From positions 62,001 through 126,000 of the forward strand of contig CABZCN010000003.1 of assembly GCA_902524245.1 (NCBI GenBank): a stretch of DNA of 64,000 nt, in the 5' to 3' direction. Source of the DNA: an uncultured Alphaproteobacteria bacterium (GTDB lineage: Bacteria > Pseudomonadota > Alphaproteobacteria > HIMB59). The translations under genes and the position numbers were made by a program. Shown here piece by piece: positions 9,113 to 19,383 of this stretch. Below the pieces are notes generated by a model. That model was not told the origin of the DNA and searched no databases. It saw nothing but the letters and a program-made list of their open reading frames with translations. Numbering within the stretch: position 1 is the stretch's first letter; each line of letters opens with the position of its first letter.

Positions 9113-10490
9113 GAAAGCTCAATTTAACTTAATAAATAAACCTAATCAAAGTATAAAATTACTAGTTAATGTAATTGATCAAACACCCTCAAAAAAAGAT
9201 TTAGTAGATTACAAATATAATAAAATAGTCATTTTTAAATACTCATTAATTATCAAAAACTCTCAATTCCTTTTAAACATATACTCCAAAAGTATATCCA
9301 AAAACCATTTTAAAAAAACTATTTTAGGATCTTTTATATATGATAAATCCATAAAATATTTAATTTCTAATGTTGTCATTAATACAAAATTAAAAAAAGA
9401 TTTAGATCCAATAGTTTATGGTTTTTTGCAGAAAGATTTTATTTATTCTATTTATAAAAAAAACTCAATATTAACAAAATATAAAACTACTTTTAAACTC
9501 TCACAGAATTACCATAGCTTGTTAAAGTCTATTAATTTTTTGAAAGAGTTAGTAACTGAACCAAGTAATATTATATATCCAAATTCTTTTTCAAGAAGAA
9601 CACAGTCACAAATTAATAAAAAGACTGTAAAGATATCTACCTTAGATAAAAAAAAATTAATGAAAATTGGTATGAATTGCTTATTGGCAGTTAGTCAAGG
9701 CAGTAAAAGAGATCCATTAGTGATGGAATTTATTAAGAATAAGTCAAAAAAAAATGTTGATATTTTGTTTGTTGGTAAAGGTGTCTGCTTTGATAGCGGA
9801 GGAATATCAATTAAGCCAAGTGGCGGTATGGAAGATATGAAATGGGATATGGCTGGTGCTGCAGTTACCGTTTCTATAATTAAATATTTAAGTGAAATAA
9901 AAACAAATTTTTCTTTTGCAGGAATTGTTGGACTTGTTGAAAATATGCCAAGTGGAAGTGCTTATAAACCTGGAGATATCATTAAATCCTATAAAGGAAT
10001 AAATGTAGAAGTCTTGAATACTGATGCTGAGGGTAGACTTGTTCTAGCCGATATAATTACCTATGGCTGTGAAAAATATAAACCAAAAGTTGTAATTGAT
10101 TTTGCAACACTTACAGGAGCAATTATGGTTGCTTTAGGACAACATTATGCAGGATTATTCAGTAATGATGATAAATTAGCTGACGCACTTTATCAATCTG
10201 GACAAGATACCAATGAAAAAGTCTGGAGAATGCCTTTACATGATGATTTCGATAAAGAACTTAACTCACCATTTGTAGATTTGAAAAATATTGGAGTGGG
10301 CAGATATGGTGGATCTGTAACTGCAGCTCAGTTTTTACAAAGGTTTGTACCTAAGGACACTAAATGGGCACATCTTGACATTGCTGGAACCACTTGGAAA
10401 AATGCTGGAGATATTATGAACAATAAAGGTTCTACAGGTTTCGGCTTGACATTGATTGCAGATTTTATAAATAAATATTTCAAAAATTAG
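9111..10490 (+). CDS. pepA: Leucyl aminopeptidase (M17 family)
   Basis: Cytosolic metallo-aminopeptidase removing N-terminal residues from peptides; some PepA proteins also bind DNA. The C-terminal catalytic domain has [31 protein letters not shown] (the M17 signature) and [11 protein letters not shown]. The N-terminal domain is diverged and Lys/Asn-rich, as usual in M17. I prefer the ATG at 9111, which shares CATG with lptF; an ATG at 9087 is also in frame but would lie inside lptF. No Shine-Dalgarno is evident. It is followed 8 bp later by ndk. Confidence 0.93.
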   Translation: MKAQFNLINKPNQSIKLLVNVIDQTPSKKDLVDYKYNKIVIFKYSLIIKNSQFLLNIYSKSISKNHFKKTILGSFIYDKSIKYLISNVVINTKLKKDLDPIVYGFLQKDFIYSIYKKNSILTKYKTTFKLSQNYHSLLKSINFLKELVTEPSNIIYPNSFSRRTQSQINKKTVKISTLDKKKLMKIGMNCLLAVSQGSKRDPLVMEFIKNKSKKNVDILFVGKGVCFDSGGISIKPSGGMEDMKWDMAGAAVTVSIIKYLSEIKTNFSFAGIVGLVENMPSGSAYKPGDIIKSYKGINVEVLNTDAEGRLVLADIITYGCEKYKPKVVIDFATLTGAIMVALGQHYAGLFSNDDKLADALYQSGQDTNEKVWRMPLHDDFDKELNSPFVDLKNIGVGRYGGSVTAAQFLQRFVPKDTKWAHLDIAGTTWKNAGDIMNNKGSTGFGLTLIADFINKYFKN

Positions 10491-10498
10491 GTGTTAAA

Positions 10499-10912
10499 AT
10501 GCAAAAAACTTTTTCAATAATTAAGCCGGATGCAGTAAAAAGAAATTTAATTGGTCATATTAATCAAATGATTGAAAGTGCTGATTTAAAAATTTTAGCT
10601 TCAAAAAAAATATATTTAACTAAAAATCAAGCACAAATTTTTTATGATGTCCATAGAGAAAGACCTTTTTTTGATAGCCTGGTCAAGTTCATGACATCCG
10701 GTCCTGTTCAAGTACAAGTTTTAGAGGGAGTGGACGCTGTAATAAAATATCGTAAAATTATGGGCGCGACTAACCCAGATGAAGCAGAAGAAGGAACTAT
10801 AAGAAAAAAATACGCTGAGTCTATTGAAGCAAACTCAGTTCATGGAAGTGACTCTGAGGAAAATGCAAAAATTGAAATCAGTTTCTTTTTTTCAGGATTT
10901 GAACTAGTTTAG
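10499..10912 (+). CDS. ndk: Nucleoside diphosphate kinase
   Basis: Transfers the gamma phosphate of ATP to nucleoside diphosphates via a phosphohistidine. His115 lies in [12 protein letters not shown], the family signature, and the N-terminus [12 protein letters not shown] is canonical. At 137 residues it is full length. It begins 8 bp after pepA, so the two are probably co-transcribed. Its end overlaps convergent purN by 9 bp. Confidence 0.97.
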   Translation: MQKTFSIIKPDAVKRNLIGHINQMIESADLKILASKKIYLTKNQAQIFYDVHRERPFFDSLVKFMTSGPVQVQVLEGVDAVIKYRKIMGATNPDEAEEGTIRKKYAESIEANSVHGSDSEENAKIEISFFFSGFELV

Positions 10913-11449
10913 TAAATAATTAACTAGTTGTTTGTATACAAATTGATGCTCTAAACTTTTATGTTTTTTCATAAGATCTGACTCATTTTTAGTGTTAATT
11001 TTTTTTGATTTATTTGAGATTATTTGACCATCGTCTAATTCAGGAGAAACCTTATGAATGGTAAAACCATAGTATTTTTCATTATTTATTAACATTCTTT
11101 TTTGTGTCATAAGTCCTTTATAACTAGGAAGGATGGAGGGATGTAAATTTATAACATCAAAGTTATTTATAATTCTCTTTTCAATGACTTTCATATAACC
11201 AACTGAAAAAATAATTTCTGTATTATTGAAATTTTCTTTTTGTAATGTTCTTTGGTATTCATTAACCAACACATCTTTATAAATCTTACCCACATAAGAT
11301 TTAATTCTTGTTGAGATATTATTATTACTGATAATAGCTATGACTTTAAAATCTTTATTTATATGATTTTTTTTTAATATTTTTAGAAGATTAGAACCAC
11401 TCCCTGATATTAAAAAGGATACTTTTTTATGATTATTTAATTTCACCAA
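10904..11449 (-). CDS. purN: Phosphoribosylglycinamide formyltransferase
   Basis: Third step of purine synthesis, transferring a formyl group from 10-formyltetrahydrofolate to GAR. The ISGSGSNL phosphate loop is at 14-21. The catalytic trio is intact: Asn101 and His103 in [13 protein letters not shown], and the Asp of [10 protein letters not shown] near 140. At 181 residues it is compact (E. coli about 212). It overlaps the end of purM by 17 bp, the normal purM-purN pairing. Its intact Asn contrasts with the formyltransferase-like protein at 57227. Confidence 0.92.
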   Translation of the reverse strand: MVKLNNHKKVSFLISGSGSNLLKILKKNHINKDFKVIAIISNNNISTRIKSYVGKIYKDVLVNEYQRTLQKENFNNTEIIFSVGYMKVIEKRIINNFDVINLHPSILPSYKGLMTQKRMLINNEKYYGFTIHKVSPELDDGQIISNKSKKINTKNESDLMKKHKSLEHQFVYKQLVNYLLN

Positions 11450-12383
11450 TTAGACTAAACAAGTTCCTTTTAATAAATCTCTTATAATATTTTTTGTTAA
11501 TTACAAATATCATTCCTATTCCACAATTGAAAATTTCCATTAATTCAAGGTCAGAAATATTTATGTTATCTTTAATAAAATCGTACTCCTTAGGTAGCTT
11601 AATTATATTTAAATCAAATTTTGTACCCTTAGGTATACTACGTTTGAAATTTGAATAAACACCACCTCCAGTAATATGGGAGAGTGTCTTTATATACTTT
11701 AAATCATAATAATTAATATACCTATGGTAAAGACGTGTAGGTCTCATTATAAGATTAGAAAGCTTTTGTTTATTAAATTTTGCCCTTTTAATATTAATTT
11801 TATTTTTACTAATAATTTTTCTAATAAGAGAAAATCCATTTGAGTGAAATCCATTTGATTTTATTCCAAATATAAGATCCCCTCTTGTTACATTTAAAGT
11901 TTTATATCTCTCTTTTATACCTAATAGAAAACCAGCAATATCAAAATGATTACTCTTATATAAAGATGGCATTTCAGCAGTTTCACCTCCAATAAGTGAG
12001 CAATTAATTTTTTTGCAGGCACCTGTGATACTTCTCAATATTTCAGTATATTGTTTAGACTTGACCGAACCGCAGGCAAAGTAGTCTAAAAAAAATAGTG
12101 GTTTTGCCTTGTTGCAAAGCAAATCATTTGAGCACATCGCAACCAAATCTTGTCCAATTCCTTTATAATCATTAAGCTCAGCAGCCAATATAGCCTTAGT
12201 TCCAACTCCATCCGTGGCGGCACAAAGCGTAACATCCTTATTGACTCTATATTCTGCACTAAAACCTAATTTATTTCCTAAAACTTTATCATTGTGAGAG
12301 CTTTTGATGAATTTTAGTGCCTGACTAATAAGTTTATCAGTTTTTATTACATCAACACCCGATTTTTTGTATAGTTTGCTCAA
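11433..12383 (-). CDS. purM: Phosphoribosylformylglycinamidine cyclo-ligase
   Basis: AIR synthetase, the ATP-dependent ring closure of FGAM in purine synthesis. The segments AATDGVGTKAILA, GQDLVAMCSNDLL, SLIGGETAEMP and HITGGG are diagnostic. At 316 residues it is a little shorter than typical (about 345). The start is a TTG at 12383 giving MSKLYKKSGVDV, which aligns with the standard start; there is no closer alternative. The start is back to back with the divergent gene at 12383, leaving no intergenic DNA. Confidence 0.94.
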   Translation of the reverse strand: MSKLYKKSGVDVIKTDKLISQALKFIKSSHNDKVLGNKLGFSAEYRVNKDVTLCAATDGVGTKAILAAELNDYKGIGQDLVAMCSNDLLCNKAKPLFFLDYFACGSVKSKQYTEILRSITGACKKINCSLIGGETAEMPSLYKSNHFDIAGFLLGIKERYKTLNVTRGDLIFGIKSNGFHSNGFSLIRKIISKNKINIKRAKFNKQKLSNLIMRPTRLYHRYINYYDLKYIKTLSHITGGGVYSNFKRSIPKGTKFDLNIIKLPKEYDFIKDNINISDLELMEIFNCGIGMIFVINKKYYKRFIKRNLFSLIGEIK

Positions 12384-13018
12384 TGAAATATTTATATCTA
12401 ATTATTATATTCCTTGCATTTAATTTAAAAAATTTATCAGCTTATCAAGAAATTACTATTCAAAAAGACAGCAATCTTAAAAATTATCAAGAATTACTTT
12501 TAAGAATAAATAATTCAATTACCGAGGAAGACATTATACCTTCAATAGAAGAAAATATTTATAATATTAATTTTAGTAATACTCAAATATCTTTTAATGT
12601 TGATATAGATAATTTATCCAAAGATTTATATGCAAAAAATATCAATCATAATTTATTTTTTTTAAATTGTTCATTACTAGAAAATTTTTTTAAATTTAAT
12701 AATAAATTTGAAAATTGTCCGAATTTTATTATTCAAAAATTTGAAAAAGACTCTTATATATACTTAAACTTTAATGAAAATTATTTTCGATTACAAAAGT
12801 TCTCAAAAAATATAAATTTAAAATCATTATGGTTTAATCTCTTGGATAAAAATAAAAGCTCTTATCGATTATCTATAGATCCATCAAATTATAAGAAATT
12901 AAAATACTTTACTGGTTTAGAACCCAAGATATTATCTTATGAACAAAACAAATTTTTATTAGATTTCGAAAATATTTATGATGATAAACAGATTAATTTC
13001 TTGGTAAACTTTTTTTAG
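12383..13018 (+). CDS. Secreted protein of unknown function beside hda
   Basis: I do not recognise this 211-residue protein with confidence. A signal peptide is visible (hydrophobic residues 4-16, cleavage likely near LSA-YQE), so it is exported, probably to the periplasm. The rest is Asn/Lys/Phe-rich with predicted alternating strands and two Cys (near 95 and 111). Many alphaproteobacteria have a DUF2066 protein between purM and the DnaA-like hda gene, and this could be a diverged member; that rests on position only. It overlaps hda by one base, indicating coupling. Confidence 0.6.
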   Translation: MKYLYLIIIFLAFNLKNLSAYQEITIQKDSNLKNYQELLLRINNSITEEDIIPSIEENIYNINFSNTQISFNVDIDNLSKDLYAKNINHNLFFLNCSLLENFFKFNNKFENCPNFIIQKFEKDSYIYLNFNENYFRLQKFSKNINLKSLWFNLLDKNKSSYRLSIDPSNYKKLKYFTGLEPKILSYEQNKFLLDFENIYDDKQINFLVNFF

Positions 13019-13638
13019 TGCAAACATTTTTAAATTTAGACAGCTCTGATGAGGAAATTATACTTTCTTCAGAAAATGATTCAGTAATTCAATCGCTCAA
13101 GAAAAGAGTAAAATACCTAATTATTTATGGACCTAGAAAATCTGGTAAAACCTCGATTGCAAATAATTTTTCTAAGGTTTTTGAAACTAATTTGATTAAT
13201 AAATTACCTAAAGATTTACACATAAAGAAAGAAACTTATTTAGACCTAAATAATTTACCTGCAAAAGATGAAAATTTTTTTCACTTCTTACAGCACTTTA
13301 TATCAAATAATATTCCATTGACTATATTTACCTCTGACAGTTCAATTGAAAATTTATCTGACAAAATTTATTTACCAGATATTGACTCAAGGTTAAGACA
13401 ATTTAATTTATCCAATATACAAAACCCTAATAAAGATCTTCTTTTAAAATTAATAAAAAAATATTTGTCTTTAAAATCCATAACTGTTCCAGAACAGATT
13501 ATTATTGAAGTAATGAGTCATATTGAAAGAACATATCTAGGAGCATTTGAGGCAGCAAAAACCATTAATCATTTGCTTTATGAGAATAACCATAATATTA
13601 ATTTGTCACTAATTAGAAAGTATTATGAACACTTATAG
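13018..13638 (+). CDS. hda: DnaA-related AAA+ protein, Hda-like
   Basis: Homolog of the regulatory inactivator of DnaA, which with the sliding clamp promotes hydrolysis of DnaA-bound ATP to prevent re-initiation. The protein (206 residues) has a Walker A YGPRKSGKTS near residue 38 and an arginine-bearing sensor 2 region (IERTYLGAFEAAKTIN) near 168-184. It lacks the DnaA DNA-binding domain. The N-terminal QTFLNL could be a clamp-binding motif. The Walker B acid is weakly preserved. The start is a GTG overlapping the previous stop by one base; its 3' end overlaps aspS by 14 bp. Confidence 0.82.
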   Translation: MQTFLNLDSSDEEIILSSENDSVIQSLKKRVKYLIIYGPRKSGKTSIANNFSKVFETNLINKLPKDLHIKKETYLDLNNLPAKDENFFHFLQHFISNNIPLTIFTSDSSIENLSDKIYLPDIDSRLRQFNLSNIQNPNKDLLLKLIKKYLSLKSITVPEQIIIEVMSHIERTYLGAFEAAKTINHLLYENNHNINLSLIRKYYEHL

Positions 13639-15400
13639 AGATTATTATTTAAAAGATATTGATAATAAACTAGTAGATAAAAAAATTACGGTCTCCGGAT
13701 GGGTTAATAGATCAAGAGATCACGGAAATCTATTATTTATAGATTTAAGAGATTCAACCTCACTTTTACAATGTGTAGTAGATAATACATCTGTTAATTT
13801 TTCTGAATTATCAAAAATAAAAAACGAGGATGTAATTAAAATTTCTGGCCTAATAACTAAAAGAAGCGAGGAAACTATTAATACAAATTTGGAGTCAGGC
13901 GAAGTTGAATTGAAAATAGAGAGTTTTGAAATATTAAGCCGATGCTCTAAAGCTCTCCCGCTTGAGGTAAATTCAGATAGTGATTATGGTGAAGAGGTAA
14001 GACTAAAGTATAGGTATTTAGACCTTAGAAGATCCAAAATGCAACGTAACATTAAGCTAAGAAATCAAATTATAAATTATGTAAGAGATTTTATGAATAA
14101 AGAGGGTTTCATGGAATTAGCAACTCCAATTCTAACAGCTCCTTCTCCAGAAGGCGCTAGAGATTACCTGGTACCTTCCAGATTACATAAAGGATCTTTT
14201 TATGCTTTGCCTCAAGCACCTCAGCAATTTAAGCAACTTTATATGGCCTCTGGTGTTGATAAATATTTTCAAATAGCCCCATGTTTCAGAGATGAAGATA
14301 GTAGGGCTGATAGATCCCCTGGTGAATTTTATCAAATTGATATGGAAATGAGTTTTGCCACACAAGAGGATGTTTTAGACGTCATCAGTCGTTTACTATT
14401 TAATACTTTTGATAGATTTAAACCTACAGACAAATCAGTTAATAAGCTTCCATTCCCAACTTTTACTTACAAAGATAGTGTTGAGAGTTTTGGATGCGAT
14501 AAACCAGATTTAAGAAATCCTCTGAGATTAGCTAATGTAACAAATTATTTTGAGGGTTCAGGTCTTCAAATTTTTGAAAATTTAATAAAAAAGGGCGCTA
14601 TTGTTAATTGTATTCAAGCCCTCAATTCTGAGGGTAAGCCAAGAAGTTTTTATGATAACCTTAATAAATGGGCTCAAGAACAAGGAAAAAAAGGTCTTGG
14701 ATATATAAACTTTGAAAATTCACTACCTAAAGGCCCATTAGCTAAAAATTTTAATCAAGAAAAGTTAAACCAAATGATTAAAGATAATAATTTTAATCCA
14801 AATGATGGATTACTTTTTGTGTGTGATTTACCAGATGAGTCATATGAGTTTTCATCAAAAGTTATTTCAAAAGTAGGAGAGGATTTAAATTTAATTGATA
14901 AAAATAAATATGAATTTTGCTGGATTGTAGACTACCCTATGTATGAAAAAGATGTTTTAACTGGCAAGATTGACTTTAGTCACAATCCTTTTTCTATGCC
15001 TCAAGGAGGAATGGATGCATTGACGAAAGATGAACCCTTGAATGTTTTAGCATATCAATACGACATCGTATGTAATGGAATAGAATTGTCATCTGGAGCC
15101 ATAAGAAACCATAGACCAGATATCATGAAAAAAGCTTTCGAAATTGCAGGATATGGCGAAAGTGAGATTAAATCAAAATTTAGTGCTTTGTTTGATGCTT
15201 TTCATTATGGAGTTCCCCCTCACGGAGGATGTGCACCGGGTTTAGACAGAATAATTATGTTACTCAGTGAAAATGAAAATATAAGAGAAGTAATAGCTTT
15301 TCCGTTTAACCAAAGAGCTCAAGATTTAATGATGAATGCACCAGTTAAAATAGATAATAAACAATTAAAAGAGTTAAATTTAAAAAAAGTTAGCGATTAG
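13625..15400 (+). CDS. aspS: Aspartyl-tRNA synthetase, probably non-discriminating
   Basis: Class II synthetase with an N-terminal anticodon-binding OB fold (about 1-110), catalytic core with YRYLDLRR, FRDEDSRADR and GLDRIIMLL, and the bacterial GAD insertion. At 591 residues it is full length. His33 in SRDHGNLLF occupies the position where the non-discriminating AspRS of Pseudomonas has His and the discriminating E. coli enzyme has Leu. With gatCAB in the window, it probably also charges tRNA-Asn with Asp for transamidation. Its end overlaps convergent topA by 11 bp. Confidence 0.95.
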   Translation: MNTYRDYYLKDIDNKLVDKKITVSGWVNRSRDHGNLLFIDLRDSTSLLQCVVDNTSVNFSELSKIKNEDVIKISGLITKRSEETINTNLESGEVELKIESFEILSRCSKALPLEVNSDSDYGEEVRLKYRYLDLRRSKMQRNIKLRNQIINYVRDFMNKEGFMELATPILTAPSPEGARDYLVPSRLHKGSFYALPQAPQQFKQLYMASGVDKYFQIAPCFRDEDSRADRSPGEFYQIDMEMSFATQEDVLDVISRLLFNTFDRFKPTDKSVNKLPFPTFTYKDSVESFGCDKPDLRNPLRLANVTNYFEGSGLQIFENLIKKGAIVNCIQALNSEGKPRSFYDNLNKWAQEQGKKGLGYINFENSLPKGPLAKNFNQEKLNQMIKDNNFNPNDGLLFVCDLPDESYEFSSKVISKVGEDLNLIDKNKYEFCWIVDYPMYEKDVLTGKIDFSHNPFSMPQGGMDALTKDEPLNVLAYQYDIVCNGIELSSGAIRNHRPDIMKKAFEIAGYGESEIKSKFSALFDAFHYGVPPHGGCAPGLDRIIMLLSENENIREVIAFPFNQRAQDLMMNAPVKIDNKQLKELNLKKVSD

Positions 15401-17903
15401 CTTTAAGTATTTTTTCTACATCCTCAATTGTTAAATTTTCTCCATCATATTCTGGAGGAATTTTATAATTCATTATCCCTATCTTAAAATAAAATTTCCC
15501 TGACTTACCTTTATAGAGATTTGCTCTTTGCTTTCTTCTCTTTAGGACTCCTATTTCTCTTACTTTATTTGTAGGTTTATTTTTTTTAATAGTTATCAAT
15601 TCCACTGCTTGATCTAAACTAATTTCCAAGACATCATATTTTCTTCCCAAAGAGGCAAAAATATCTTGGTATTTAACATATGGTCCATACGCGCCTATGT
15701 TTGCTATTACCGGATCTTCACTATTTGGAAAATTTCCAAGTGTTATTGGTAGCTTAATTAACTGACTAGCAATATTCATACCAATAGTATTTTGATCATA
15801 GCTTTTAGGAAGAGTTACTCTTTTAGGTTTATCTTCATCAGTTTCTTTTCCTAATTGTAGATAATAGCCATAAGGACCCAAGTGAACTGCTATTTCTTTT
15901 TTAGAGTCAGCATCTATTCCTAGGGTTCTTGGAAAAGTGATGATCTCATCTCCCTCACGATTTTTTGGATTTACCTCTTTAATGAATGCACCTATAGAAA
16001 TTGTAAATTTACATTCAGGGTAATTTGAACAGCCAATAAATCCTCCCATTTTTCCAACTTTCACACCCAAATTGCCCTCACAATTTTCTGTGTTGGCCCA
16101 AGAGGAACATTTGATATCTATGTCTCCTCCAATTTTTTTAAAAATTACTGGTGATAATTCTTCATTTATCACATCAATAACTTCTCTATTAGGCTTACCC
16201 ATAACCTCATTAATGAAAAACTCAAAATCCTTCCAAAAATTTAAAACAATATTTTTCCATTCTGCTTTATCAGCAGCTACATCATCAAGCTGATTTTCTA
16301 AATCAGCTGTAAATTTATATTCAAGAAATTTTTTAAAATAATTACATAAAAATACATTTACTACTCTACCACGATCATTAAGTATGAATGATTTTCCACT
16401 TTTTAAAACATAACCTCTATTAACAATTGTTTGAATTATAGAGGCATATGTTGAAGGTCTTCCAATTTCTAACTCTTCTAATTTTTTTACTAAACTGGCA
16501 TCAGTATATCTAGATGGGGGAGAAGTATATGACTCTAGTGTTTCAACATCACTTACTATGTACTTATCATTTTCTTTTATATTTTCTAATAGTGAAATAA
16601 TCTGTTCTTCATCATCTTCTTGTAAATTATAAACTTTTTTATATCCATCAAAAATTAATTTACCAAGCGTTGCTTTTAAAGTTATATTTTTTTCTTCACA
16701 ATCTATTTGAAGTGTATTTTGGTTCGTTTGTGCACTTGTCATTTGAGAGGCTAATGTTCTTTTCCAAATTAAATCATAAAGTTTAAATTGTTCTTCACTT
16801 AGATAATCTTTTATACTTTCAGGTTTTATTGAAATATCTGTTGGTCTAATTGCCTCGTGAGCTTCCTGTGCATTCTTTTTCCTAGACTTATATTCGATAG
16901 GCTTATCTGGTAAATATTTATCACCATATTCATCACTTATATTTTTTCTAATTATATCAATTGAGTCTTTAGAAAGCGTTATACTATCAGTTCTCATATA
17001 AGTAATTAAAGCTATAGTTTCTTTATTTATATCTATCCCCATATATAAACCTTGAGCGATAGTCATAGTTTGACTGGCACTAAAATTTAGTTGACTATTT
17101 GCTGTTTGTTGCAAGGTTGAAGTATTAAAAGGTGCTTTTGGTTTTCGAGATATTGTCTTTTCATCAATTTTTCTAATGAAAAATTTGTTGGTATTTAAAT
17201 AATTTTTAGCTTTTTCAGTTAAAGCCTCGTTTTTAAAGAAGAGTTTGTCTACTTTTTGCCCATCTAGACTTGTAATGGATGTATCGAGTTTTGCACCGTT
17301 AATTTCCCCATGTACATTTATTTTATAGAATTTTTCTGGCTCAAATTGTTCTATCTCAATTTCTTTTTCATAAATGAGTCTTACTGCTACAGATTGCACT
17401 CTTCCTGCAGATCTACTGCCAGGCATTTTCCTCCAGAGAACAGGAGATAAACTATATCCCGCTAAATAATCTAAACTTCTTCGGGCTAAATAAGCAGAAA
17501 CTAGATTATCATCAACTTTCCTAGACTCTTTAAAACTATTTATTACTGCATTTTTAGTTATTTCATTAAATGTAATTCTCTCAAATTTATTTTTATCTAT
17601 TTTTTTTTCTAAAGATTTCACTAAATGCCATGTAATCGCTTCACCCTCTCTGTCTGGATCAGTTGCAAGGTAAATTTTTTCATAACCTTCTGCTTTTTTC
17701 TCTATACTGTCCAACATTTTCATTCCAGCAGTTGTTGTTTCCCAATTCAACTCAACATCACTATAGTCTTCAGTCACTTTTACACCATCTTTTTTTGCTA
17801 AATCTCTAAAATGACCAACCGTAGCTATGACTTCAAAGTCATTTCCAAGATATTTATTAATCGTCTTAGCTTTTGCGGGTGACTCTACAACAAGTAAGTT
17901 CAT
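15390..17903 (-). CDS. topA: DNA topoisomerase I
   Basis: Type IA topoisomerase relaxing negative supercoils. The TOPRIM domain has VVESPAKAKT at 5-14 and TDPDREGE at 81-88, and the catalytic Tyr302 lies in ALITYMRTDS. After the core comes one four-cysteine zinc-ribbon motif (Cys in DIKCSSWANTENC and IGCSNYPEC), followed by the topA C-terminal repeats typical of alphaproteobacteria and a basic tail. At 837 residues it is complete. It lies 2 bp downstream of plsY, so the pyrB-plsY-topA run is likely one transcript. Confidence 0.96.
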   Translation of the reverse strand: MNLLVVESPAKAKTINKYLGNDFEVIATVGHFRDLAKKDGVKVTEDYSDVELNWETTTAGMKMLDSIEKKAEGYEKIYLATDPDREGEAITWHLVKSLEKKIDKNKFERITFNEITKNAVINSFKESRKVDDNLVSAYLARRSLDYLAGYSLSPVLWRKMPGSRSAGRVQSVAVRLIYEKEIEIEQFEPEKFYKINVHGEINGAKLDTSITSLDGQKVDKLFFKNEALTEKAKNYLNTNKFFIRKIDEKTISRKPKAPFNTSTLQQTANSQLNFSASQTMTIAQGLYMGIDINKETIALITYMRTDSITLSKDSIDIIRKNISDEYGDKYLPDKPIEYKSRKKNAQEAHEAIRPTDISIKPESIKDYLSEEQFKLYDLIWKRTLASQMTSAQTNQNTLQIDCEEKNITLKATLGKLIFDGYKKVYNLQEDDEEQIISLLENIKENDKYIVSDVETLESYTSPPSRYTDASLVKKLEELEIGRPSTYASIIQTIVNRGYVLKSGKSFILNDRGRVVNVFLCNYFKKFLEYKFTADLENQLDDVAADKAEWKNIVLNFWKDFEFFINEVMGKPNREVIDVINEELSPVIFKKIGGDIDIKCSSWANTENCEGNLGVKVGKMGGFIGCSNYPECKFTISIGAFIKEVNPKNREGDEIITFPRTLGIDADSKKEIAVHLGPYGYYLQLGKETDEDKPKRVTLPKSYDQNTIGMNIASQLIKLPITLGNFPNSEDPVIANIGAYGPYVKYQDIFASLGRKYDVLEISLDQAVELITIKKNKPTNKVREIGVLKRRKQRANLYKGKSGKFYFKIGIMNYKIPPEYDGENLTIEDVEKILKANR

Positions 17904-17905
17904 AA

Positions 17906-18490
17906 TTATAAATTTATTTTATTTTCTTCGCCTTTAATTAATCTTTTAATATTTGAACTGTGTTTAAAAAATATTAAAAGAAAAATAATTAAAACTATTC
18001 CTTTTTCTAAGTTGCCATAAATAAAAATTAATTGATAAATTGTCAAAAGAAATATTGATAAAAGGGCTCCTAAAGAAGAGAGTTTAGTAATTTTGACTGT
18101 AAAAAACCACAGGATCATTGCTAAAATCGTTGGTATAGGAGTTAAAAATAAATTTGCACCAAAAAAGCATGCAACACCTTTTCCACCTTTAAAATAAAGC
18201 CAAATTGGAAAAATATGTCCAATTATAGAAAAAAGAAAAATTGAATATTTATATTTTAGGTAGTGTTCTGGAAATAAATAATAAATTATTAAAAATGCAC
18301 AAATTGGTTTTATTCCGTCTAATAAAAGGACAGCAATACCTGCTTTTTTTGATACACTTCTGTATACATTGGTTGCACCTATATTACCTGATCCTGTCTT
18401 GGTTATGTCTTTGTTTGTTAAAAATTTGGTTATTAGTTTCCCAAAAGGTATAGATCCCATCAAATAGGCAAACGTTAATATTAGAAACAT
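17906..18490 (-). CDS. plsY: Glycerol-3-phosphate acyltransferase PlsY
   Basis: Inner-membrane enzyme moving the acyl group from acyl-phosphate to glycerol-3-phosphate. It works with PlsX (encoded at 38197) to begin phospholipid synthesis. The conserved loops SGNIGATN, GHIFPIW and FKGGKGVA are present, with about five transmembrane segments. The Met at 18490 is chosen over 18514 because its ATG overlaps the pyrB stop as TGATG and the protein then starts directly with the first membrane helix, as in homologs. Confidence 0.93.
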   Translation of the reverse strand: MFLILTFAYLMGSIPFGKLITKFLTNKDITKTGSGNIGATNVYRSVSKKAGIAVLLLDGIKPICAFLIIYYLFPEHYLKYKYSIFLFSIIGHIFPIWLYFKGGKGVACFFGANLFLTPIPTILAMILWFFTVKITKLSSLGALLSIFLLTIYQLIFIYGNLEKGIVLIIFLLIFFKHSSNIKRLIKGEENKINL

Positions 18491-19383
18491 CACTTTAATA
18501 TATAATGTAAACAAGCCATCCTGAGGTAAACACCCATCTCAACTTGTTTTAAGATCAGAGATTTAGGATAATTATCTAAAACTTCATCACTAATCTCAAT
18601 GTTTCTATTTACTGGGCCAGGGTGCATCAAATAGGGCATATTTAATAGATGGTTATTTTGTAAACAAAATTCTTTTTTAAAAGATTTCATCATATTCTTT
18701 GCACCTTTTGGAATTCTCTCTTTTTGAACTCTCAACATCATCAAGACATCTAGTTTTTCAAGATAATTCAGATTTTTATGAAATTTAATTTTATCATTTA
18801 TTTTAATCAATTCATTTCTGTTTAAAAAATATGTAGGTGCAATTATATGAATTTGATAGCCCATTTTTGAAAGAAGTTTGATATTTGAGTGAGCTACTCT
18901 GCTATGTTTAATATCTCCACAAATACCAATTTTTATTTTTTTGTTTTTAAAAATTTCTTTTATTACACAATAATCAAGTAGTGCCTGTGTGGGATGTTCA
19001 TTAGTTCCATCTCCAGCATTGATTACAGGAACATTACTTTTCTTTGCTATGTTCATTGGTGAAAAATTATTTTTATCTCTGATGACTAAAGCATCTGGTT
19101 TCATACTCATCAAAGTATCCATGGTGTCATTAAACGTTTCACCTTTAGACAAAGAACTTTTTTCAAAATTTATGTTAACTGAATTGTATCCCAAATTTTT
19201 TGCTGCAAGCTCAAAACTTATTGTAGTTCTTGTAGAGGGCTCTAAAAATAGATTAAAAATATTTTTTGTTTTATTTCCTGCAATTTTTTTTTTTGATTTT
19301 TTAAATTTTATAGCTAACTCAGCAATAGAGTGAATATCCTTAGCTGATAGATCGTCTATAGAAGTGATATTTCTATTTTTCAC
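18490..19383 (-). CDS. pyrB: Aspartate carbamoyltransferase catalytic chain
   Basis: Condenses carbamoyl phosphate with aspartate in pyrimidine synthesis. The carbamoyl-phosphate loop FLEPSTRTTISFE is near residues 46-58, with HPTQALLD and HPGPVNR further on. At 297 residues it is full length. No pyrI regulatory gene is adjacent; alphaproteobacterial enzymes more often pair with a pyrC-like dihydroorotase, which is also not here. It overlaps ruvX by 11 bp and plsY by one base. Confidence 0.95.
   Translation of the reverse strand: MKNRNITSIDDLSAKDIHSIAELAIKFKKSKKKIAGNKTKNIFNLFLEPSTRTTISFELAAKNLGYNSVNINFEKSSLSKGETFNDTMDTLMSMKPDALVIRDKNNFSPMNIAKKSNVPVINAGDGTNEHPTQALLDYCVIKEIFKNKKIKIGICGDIKHSRVAHSNIKLLSKMGYQIHIIAPTYFLNRNELIKINDKIKFHKNLNYLEKLDVLMMLRVQKERIPKGAKNMMKSFKKEFCLQNNHLLNMPYLMHPGPVNRNIEISDEVLDNYPKSLILKQVEMGVYLRMACLHYILK

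Noticed and set aside
10931-10942. Palindrome TTTGTATACAAA resembling the GntR sites
   Set aside because: It lacks the CAT centre and lies in the 3' end of purN, far from any promoter; probably chance.
18361-18372. Half-match GTATACATT to the operator core
   Set aside because: Only one arm matches and it lies inside plsY coding sequence on the way to a conserved membrane loop.
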